Shown here piece by piece: positions 57,553 through 64,000 of a stretch of 64,000 nt of DNA (its first letter is position 1; every line of letters starts with the position of its first letter). The stretch is from Gigaspora margarita (Eukaryota; Glomeromycota; Glomeromycetes; Diversisporales; Gigasporaceae), in the NCBI GenBank assembly GCA_009809945.1, contig WTPW01000957.1:20516-84515 (forward strand), given 5' to 3'. A program made the translations under genes and the position numbers. The notes under the pieces were generated by a model. That model was not told where the DNA came from. It searched no databases and worked only from the letters and a program-made list of their open reading frames with translations.

Positions 57553-57712
57553 TAGGGGAGTGACAAAAATCAGGTGATTTTTTAGGGGGGGAGGGGGGAA
57601 AAAAAAGTTGAAATTATATATAAGAACCTGACTATATATATATTAAAGAAGAGGGAGGGGGAGTAGGCCTCTGATAAAAAATAATTAGATGATTAATGAC
57701 ACGGCCCTTATT
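57553..57712 (+). mobile_element. 150-bp MITE family B, copy
   Basis: Starts GGGGAGTGACAAAAATCAGG and ends GATTAATGACACGGCCC. TTA lies on both sides. Over 90% similar to the copy at 39998. Confidence 0.87.
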
Positions 57713-57774
57713 ATTTAATATAGCCTACAAAAATATACAATATATAATTAAATTATGTAATACAAAAAAATTTT

Positions 57775-58330
57775 ATGAAAAATTTCGATTATTTCTTACA
57801 CAACGATCACTTGGACAAAATTTTTAACAGAAGAAAACAAAAAGTTTTTTGTTGGAGCATTGAAGTATCGCAGGACCTACAGTTTTTACAAAGGTCAACT
57901 TTACTCTGGGGGACTCCTTTGTTATATTCGGAACGCAAGCCAGAAGCATCGTTAGAAGAACGAGTGAAAAAGCAGGTGGCGCTTTAGTAAACACGAAATT
58001 TTGGTGGAGAGACAAAAAATTTCTTCGTCGACGAAGTAACCTGCAAAAAATGAAAGAGAACAGCAAAAAAATGAGTTTTCTGATCACACACTCCTGTAAA
58101 TTTTCTACAAGTGATTCCCTCTTTTTCACTTCTCTCGCCTTCCTGCCATCTTTCCAGAAATTTTTGACAAAAAGTGGCGATTCGGTTTACCCCTCCAGAA
58201 GATCGGCATTGTTTACTTTCCAAATCTGGATGGACCCGGTAGAATGCAACCACGTGACGTGTCTGTTTACAGATACGGTTTCAGCGCTACTCTGTACGAC
58301 TCCTGCCTAGTCAATGTTATGGTTAATGGG
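57775..58330. other. GC-richer unique block of unknown nature
   Basis: Composition closer to coding or promoter DNA than the surroundings, with CCACGTGACGTG near 58250 (E-box-like). Overlapping frames exist on both strands (for example plus 57775-57987, minus 57984-58253) but none resembles a known family. It might be the promoter and first exon of a lost gene. Confidence 0.35.
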
Positions 58331-58404
58331 ATATCCGAGATTGGACGTTTGGTCAGAATAAAATATAAATTAAGGCGTAGCTTTAAAGCAGAGATATGCA
58401 ATAT

Positions 58405-58620
58405 CGTATCCTATCATGAATAAGCACCCCCTTTTTTGAAATTTCAAACTCAACGTTCTTGATAATTATCTTATCAAACTTAATAAAAATTTTTTTATTT
58501 AAATTTTATAGATCTATAAAATTTAAATAAAAAAATTTTTATTAAGTTTGATAAGATAATTATTAAGAACGTTGAGTTTGAAATTTCAAAAAAGGGGGTG
58601 CTTATTCATGATAGGATACG
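58405..58620. mobile_element. 216-bp near-perfect palindrome
   Basis: Symmetric about AGATCT at 58510-58515, arms 108 bp from CGTATCCTATCATG to CATGATAGGATACG with one mismatch seen (TTCTTGATAATT / AATTATTAAGAA). CCCCCTTTTTTGAAATTT blocks near both ends. No spacer and no coding. Confidence 0.93.
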
Positions 58621-58639
58621 GTAGTTGCAGTTATTATAT

Positions 58640-58914
58640 AATTTTTATTAAGCCTAGCACAAGTTATAATAGTGTATTCCCTTTTTTTTCTTTGTTTTGT
58701 TTCTTTTGTTAGACTAGCCTTTGTGTTTATACCACGTAGTTTTTTTTCTTTTTTGTTTTCTCTTCCATTTTTCTTTTGTTTGTTTTTTCTTTTATTTTTT
58801 ATTTATCAGACTTGCAAATTAGGAGTAAACAGGTGTATCAAACGGTGGTATACTTCGTATCTTAATAAAGTACTGGCGAGACCAGCCTAAGTGTAAAAAA
58901 AAAAAAAAAAAAAA
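58640..58914 (+). mobile_element. Truncated LINE 3' end with poly-A
   Basis: Pyrimidine-rich sequence ends in CTTAATAAAG, GGCGAGACCAGCCTAAG and an A20 tail at 58895-58914. The 3' tag matches that of the LINE at 1-3086 (GGCGAGAC-x-GCCTAAG), so it is a heavily 5'-truncated relative or a SINE using the same tail. Its 5' limit is uncertain. Confidence 0.7.
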
Positions 58915-59352
58915 GATTATTTCTTATATTGTAAAAAATATTTAAAAATTTTCGCTAACTATAAAACTTTGACTTTAAATTTTTACCAAATTTTTTTCAA
59001 TTCAGTCTTTTATAACTTTTTCTTCTATTGTAATTTTTCGTATTTGTGGCTTAGTAGGGCTTGGGCTATACTAATTGCAAAGCCAACCAGTTATCTTCTG
59101 CATCCTTCTTGAACCAAACTTTCATTAAAATATAAGAGATAAATATATTATTTGAATCGTTTGTGACAATTGGCGAAAATAATTTAGAATATACAGTTTT
59201 GTTTTAGTAGATTGCTTCTAATTATAGACTTCTTCAAGGATAGCATTGCTGTCGATCTTGCCTAGCATGCTATCCCCATATATTGCAAATACCATATCTT
59301 TAATCTTGGTAGTAAGGGTATCGTATTTGGAATGTATTGTTTTAAGAAACTA

Positions 59353-60007
59353 TCCCTTAGATTGTAATAGAACACAGGCAAATTTGCCTGCATTTTTGTA
59401 TTTTTTTTGCTCTGATTTACTTTTTTTAAATATCAAGATAATTAAATAAAACATTGTACAATTATATTTAAAAATAAGAATTACTTTTTTGTAAAATTAG
59501 TTTTTATATTGTAAGAAAAAATTTTTAAATTATATATAAGCTAAAAATAGATATCTTTAAGAAAAAAAATTTTTAAAAAATTTTATCACAATTTCTCTGT
59601 AATCTTATATAGTTTTAGTTTTAAAGCTATAGTTCTTAAGACAATATTGTAGTTTATATAAAGGATGATAGCTTTTATTATTGCAACTTTAATGATTTAT
59701 TTGTAAAAATCAAGACTTGTATTAGAAGTAAAAGTTTTTTTTATAGACAGAAACATATAAAATTTAAGAAAATCTAAAGAAAAATTTTAATAGTAAAAAT
59801 GCTAATACAAGAACTTTAAACTTTGATTATACTAAAGTTTTCTAATAATTTTAAAAAATTTTTATACAAAGGTTACTAAAACAAAACTCAAAGAATATTT
59901 TTTATTTAGAAAAGGTATAGCTAAAATCAATATTTAAAATTTTATTAAAATTTTATTAAAATTTTTAAAATACGCAAGCAAATTTGCTTGTGTTACAATC
60001 TAAGAGA
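59353..60007. mobile_element. TA-target TIR element family C, copy 3 (655 bp)
   Basis: Ends TCCCTTAGATTGTAA and TTACAATCTAAGAGA pair over 14 of 15 bases; TA at 59351-59352 and 60008-60009. Subterminal palindromes CAGGCAAATTTGCCTG (left) and CAAGCAAATTTGCTTG (right). Interior colinear with copies 1 and 2 (AATATTGTAGTTTATA, AACATATAAAATTTAAG). Confidence 0.85.
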
Positions 60008-60654
60008 TAATAATAATTAAATAATATTAATATAAAAAAAAATTTAATATAAATTTTTAAAAACTCAAAATTTTACTACAGTACAAGACACTTAGAGACA
60101 GCAATAAAATAGCTAATTTTTAAAAGCTAATAACTTATGATACAGAAAAGATACAGAAAAAAGGAAGCCAAAAAATAAAAATATAAAAATATAAGAATTT
60201 ATTTAAAATTAACCAGTGAAATTTATCAGCCTAAAAATTTTTATAATTAGGGTACAATTTTAGAATAAAAGAAGAGTTTTATATAACTTAATTTGGATTA
60301 CATAAAATAACCTGATTTTAATTCTTATAAAGTTTTCAGGGTTCTGACCATTTTTACTTAGAGTACCTGATCCTGTTTACTTAGTACATTTTTGATATAT
60401 AGTTAGAGTTGTAAAATTACAGTAATTAATAAAATTTGGTGTTAAGTTACCAGTAAATTACCTTAAGTTACTTAAGGTACCGTAAATTCTCGAAATAGCA
60501 GGCAGAGGTGTTAATTCGAAAATTGCGACCCCTAAAAATTTCATATCTGGTTTCAAAATAACGCCCATGCGCGCCCTGAAATAACACACACTCCATTATA
60601 CATTCATATTGGATCACGTTATATTATTTAAGTGACTATAATACGTGCTTCTTT

Positions 60655-60975
60655 TACCATATATTCCCGAAAATAAGCTACTCCGAAAATAAGCAACCTC
60701 CCTGATTTTTTTCAAAGATCTCACAAAACGCGTTAGCAGTTGCTACATATAAAAGTCTAAATTTTACTAAGTAAACCTCAAAAGTGCCATTAAGTAAACT
60801 TGTTTAGGACACAAAAATACACTTATAGTAAAAATTTTATATCATTTGGATAACTTTTTATTAGTACGTTTTTCAATTTTTCAAAAAATTTAACAATTCA
60901 AAAATAAGCAACTCCCCGTTTTTTTGTATAATTTTTGCCCCAAAAAAGGTTGCTTATTTTTGGGAATATACGGTA
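60655..60975. mobile_element. Repeat family D element, 321 bp with TIRs
   Basis: TACCATATATTCCCGAAAAT at the left pairs with ATTTTTGGGAATATACGGTA at the right (about 18 of 20), followed by AAGCAACC / GGTTGCTT. Relics of the same ends are near 51770 and 56690. Confidence 0.75.
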
Positions 60976-60992
60976 TTGCTTTTTAAGCTTTA

Positions 60993-61079
60993 TGCATACA
61001 CGCATACATGCATACATGCATTCACGCATTCGCTATTCACACATTTACACATTCACCATTCACACATTCACGCATTCAT
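60993..61079. repeat. CATTCACG / CATACATG microsatellite
   Basis: Degenerate tandem octamers (GCATACATGCATTCACGCATT), about 87 bp. Confidence 0.85.
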
Positions 61080-61082
61080 ATA

Positions 61083-61224
61083 CAGTTGGATCTCTAAATG
61101 CACCCACCAAACTCTAACAATGTTCACTTAGAGAATAATACCGGTAAGAGAAGTGCATTTATGAAGGTCAAGATTTTAATAAGTGCTCATAGAAGGCACT
61201 TATATAAATGCATTTATTTTACTG
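61083..61224. mobile_element. 142-bp TA-flanked MITE, pogo-like
   Basis: Starts CAGTTGGATCTCTAAATGCA, ends TGCATTTATTTTACTG, TA at 61081-61082 and 61225-61226. The TIR is imperfect (CAGT and AAATGCA conserved). Similar TGCATTTATAGAG words link it to the MITE at 6935. Confidence 0.6.
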
Positions 61225-61435
61225 TACAATGTTCCTTTAGTCTTTAATGTATAGAATCTAATGTAGCCAGGTAATTTAAATATTTTATACCGGTATTAAG
61301 TTGCAAGAGTTTGTATTTATTAAAAGACAAATTATTTGTCTAGATATAAACTAATGTTTTTTTTTTCTACATTTTTAATAGAAGTTTCCTCGGAAAGACA
61401 GAAATAAACTTGGGAAAATATCAGATAAGTGGCAA

Positions 61436-61587
61436 GGGCCGTGTCATTATCACCTGATTATTTTTTATCAGAGGCCTACTTCCCCTCTCTCTTCTTTAGT
61501 ATAAATATAGTCAGGTTCTTATATATAATTTCAACTTTTTTTACCCCCTCCCCCTCTAAAAAATTACCTGATTTTTGTCACTCCCCC
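61436..61587 (-). mobile_element. 150-bp MITE family B, copy (inverted)
   Basis: Reads GGGCCGTGTCATTATCACC ... ACCTGATTTTTGTCACTCCCC, the complement of the copies at 39998 and 57553. Confidence 0.87.
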
Positions 61588-61787
61588 AGCCAATTTTTAA
61601 AATTGAATGCAAGCATTTGCTTTTGTTTTTTCATTTTACTAAAAAATTCTTTTCTATTTCAGAAATTCCTATCATTTTAATGAGCCAAGAACTATCCGTT
61701 TATTGTCTAGTCGAAGTATTCTAATGTGTAGATAAATTTTAACAGCGAAATAATATTTAATGGATGTAGAATGTTTTGTATACTTAC

Positions 61788-61962
61788 CATAACACTCATT
61801 ATCTGTCATGTCCATATCTTCATTCTCATCCGCATTCATCATATCATTATCTGTATCATCGTATACATCTACATCCATCATATCTTCTTCTTGTTCTTTA
61901 CTTGATAATTCATTAATCTTATTCATCCGGTCTCCAACAATTGCTTGTAAACGGTGCGACAT
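61788..61962 (-). CDS. Possible first exon of an acidic protein
   Basis: ATG at 61962 starts a 58-codon stretch: MSHRLQAIVGDRMNKINEL, then an Asp/Asn/Met/Glu-rich segment (VDVYDDTDNDMM). It ends at a strong donor, GTAAGTATAC (61787 down). No matching downstream exon was identified within the next 350 bp. It could also be the acidic tail of the pogo transposase lying upstream. Confidence 0.3.
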
Positions 61963-62192
61963 TTTATTGTCTTCGCTACCATTAGGGTTTAGGTGAGTCC
62001 AGTCAATTCAAAGGATTTGATCAGAACTTCTTTACTGATTTCCTTCAAGTAAGTTAATTTGTAAATTAGAATTCGTATACTTGTAACTTTGAATACAAAA
62101 TAATTTAATGTAATTTTTTATGATTTAAATACTACGATGAAGCTACAATCAAATTAGTAAAAGACGAACTAATGCAGAAAATTACATGAAAT

Positions 62193-62268
62193 GAGTGCTG
62201 CCAAGAGAAAATGGCACTTCAAGCTTTCCATTATATAATTGAAAGCTCGAAGTGCCATTGCAGCACTC
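62193..62268. repeat. 76-nt hairpin
   Basis: GAGTGCTGC, ATGGCACTTC and AGCTTTC at the left pair with GAAAGCT, GAAGTGCCAT and GCAGCACTC at the right, with an 8-base bulge and a 12-base loop. It sits just beyond the C-terminal part of the pogo pseudogene. Confidence 0.75.
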
Positions 62269-62279
62269 AAATTTGTCAA

Positions 62280-63357
62280 TTTTTGTAATAAATCATACCT
62301 TCTATGTTTGCAAAACCCATTCACAAACTAGCTTGTATAGTGCTTTTTTGCGATTGCCATTTTTGGTTAAGTCTTTTTTCCTTTTTCCATCCATTCTTCC
62401 TATTATTTTCGCACACCACTTTTAAAAGGTTTATTTACTGAGACATCGGGCAGCTATAAGACACTTGTTGTCCCACCAGGTATCTCTAAAACATCTAAAC
62501 CCTTAAGATTCAATGCTTTAACAACATCTTCACATATATGGCTACGATGACGGTTGACAAAAATTACACTTTTATCTTTAAAAAAACCATTTGGTCATGC
62601 TCTAATAACCCGTGAAATGTAGGTAGAAACTATCAAATCTCCTTTCATGTTAGCATGGGATGCCATTGCTACTACAACGTCTCATGGAAACCTTCCTTTT
62701 GGTTTGTTTTTAAGTTTGAAAATTATGGTTGGCAGAAGCTTGTCACCAGAAGCCATATAACCTAGAACTACTATAAATTGCACTTTATCACTTTCTGTAG
62801 TTTTAATAGTCACTTCGTGAACATCTTCAAACTCAATTGTCGAATTTCTTGGCATGTCAAACCACATTGGTGTTTCGTCAAAAGATATGATATATTTTTT
62901 TAAAATTTTGTGTCTTTTCATGTGCAGTTTTAAGAAAATCCTTAACAATTAAGGGTGTTTTCTCCAGAAATTTCTGTGCAATTTGTGTGCGGGCCCGTTC
63001 TACCAGGTTGTGCTGATTTTTAAAATGTACTACCTAGCCATGTGAAAACTTAGCATCTTCAAGACCAAGGGTTTGTCCTAATTCTTTAGCTTTGTTTCTA
63101 ATCATAAACGTTGTAACAGCTTGCTTTTCCTCCCTTCTTTGTTGGATGTAATCCAATAGCTTATTTTCTAGTGCAGGGTACTTGGCCTTTCGGCCACGGC
63201 CCTTGAGGGCTCGTACTTGCTCTTTGTTTTTGACAGGTTCGAGTTCTTCTTTTTGTTTTCTCTATTCCTGAACTCGTTTTCTATCAACATTATAAAATTT
63301 TGCAGCACGGCGTTTAGAAGAGTCTTCTGCATATTTAATTACCTCAAGTTTAAACAT
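62280..63357 (-). pseudogene. Pogo/Tigger-type DDE transposase, inactivated
   Basis: From ATG 63357: helix-turn-helix FKLEVIKYAEDSSKRRAAKF, then KGRGRKAKYPALENKLLDY of the CENP-B-like second helix region, SHG-stop at the position of a conserved Trp, NLVERARTQIAQKF, and after a frame change the catalytic core: ISFDETPMWFDMP (first Asp), GDKLLPTIIFK, NGFFKDKSVIFVNRHRSH (second Asp replaced by Asn), EIPGGTTSVL and DVSVNKPFKSG. At least seven stops: TAG in place of Trp near 63250 and 63040, TGA at about 62684 and 62607, TAG at about 62459, a TAA-TAG pair near 62406 and TAA near 62370. It is long dead. It may be the source of the TA-flanked MITEs in this window, but no TIR of its own was found. 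Confidence 0.85.
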
Positions 63358-64000
63358 GAAAGTATAGCTTCAGTTTTTGCATTCTAAATCTATATTTATT
63401 GTAAAAGATTCATTCGTGTAAATAAAAAGTAAATTACGCTTATATGTCTAGGAGTTGATGTTATAGGAAAAAAAAGATAAAGCACTAATTCCCCAAATCA
63501 ATGCAAGTTTAGCATTTTTTTTCCTCAAAAAAAAAACATATGGTATATAGAGGATTCTATTTGTAATTTTAAAAAAAAATGTTGATTTCAAATGTACAAT
63601 TCGCGTGAATAAAACTTTTTATAAAAAATAAATATAAAATGTGAATGGAGCCAGTGTTAAAAAAAAATTGGTGCAATAAAAGAACAGGCATTTTAATAAT
63701 GTCTGTGCAAATGGAAATTATATATTTTTTTTATATTTTTTATTTTACATTTTTTTTTTATTATCTTATTTTTTTATAAGTGATGGGTCTTGGAATTCTA
63801 TTTTATTAGAGTGGTACCTTTAGCATTTAGTATTTCTAAAATAGAAGTCATTTCTTGAGTGAAGGTTGTTCAAAAGACGAATTAAATATATAATATATTC
63901 GAATTGTGGAGAGAGCCTTCTATTAATTGGAATTTTTTTTTTATTTATTTAAATTTAATTTAAGAATAATATTAAAAAAAAGTACCAGTATACAGATTAT
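63358..64000. other. AT-rich spacer to window end
   Basis: Nothing recognised beyond T-rich tracts. Confidence 0.5.

Noticed and set aside
57824..58310. Overlapping frames on both strands as a gene
   Set aside because: No frame resembles a family and no splice sites support one; listed only as a GC-richer block.
1..64000. tRNA, rRNA, CRISPR arrays, telomeric repeats
   Set aside because: Looked for cloverleaf ends with GGTTCGANTCC, rRNA-like GC blocks, regular spacer arrays and TTAGGG repeats; none convincing.

Overview
The window looks like a piece of a very AT-rich, repeat-laden eukaryotic nuclear genome, most probably an arbuscular mycorrhizal fungus of the Rhizophagus (Glomeromycota) type. 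The reasons are short GT-AG introns, a mitochondrial complex I assembly gene split into seven exons, long AT-only spacers, abundant non-LTR and DNA transposons, and decayed members of TPR/kinase, Sel1, RING-like and multi-exon families of the kind that fungus carries in many copies. The species assignment is inference. No bacterial-style operons, rRNA, tRNA or CRISPR arrays were seen. Two assembly gaps (20225-21042, 53807-54030) and scattered single Ns interrupt the sequence.

Layout. 1-3086: 3' half of a LINE (RT thumb, RNase H, zinc knuckle, poly-A). 3087-7254: gene-poor spacer with a small TA-flanked MITE. 7255-9927 (minus): multi-exon gene with a PD-(D/E)XK-like motif and a coding minisatellite, probably damaged. 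11550-11877: possible small two-exon gene. 13574-19215 (minus): second, 5'-truncated LINE (ORF1 fragment, endonuclease, RT, RNase H) with only three in-frame stops in ORF2. 19430-22770: nested inverted-repeat complex around a pogo-like TIR element and a tandem repeat that runs into the first gap. 24906-35560: no gene, but a dense set of MITEs, a 735-bp foldback, a retroposon with a 15-bp target duplication, and a TA-target element inserted in a satellite. 35565-37088 (minus): NUBPL/IND1, the one clearly functional housekeeping gene.

37440-40600: wreck of a kinase-TPR gene, broken by a 424-bp palindrome and a MITE. 40800-41838: wreck of a RING-tailed family. 42193-43060: two-exon C2H2 gene. 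43914-47580 (minus): decayed transposase-like gene next to a Sel1-repeat fragment. 48-61 kb: spacers with repeat families that recur from the first half (the 280-bp hAT-like MITE, the 650-bp TA element, the 150-bp MITE, the retroposon, a LINE tail), plus a possible small low-complexity gene at 56827-57535. 62280-63357 (minus): pogo/Tigger transposase pseudogene.

The genes do not form a pathway. NUBPL delivers Fe-S clusters to respiratory complex I in mitochondria; nearly everything else is mobile-element biology. The most unusual content is the set of paired repeats in which element ends, target duplications and in one case an empty target can be read directly, the near-perfect foldback palindromes, and the altered splice donors in NUBPL and in the 7-10 kb gene.
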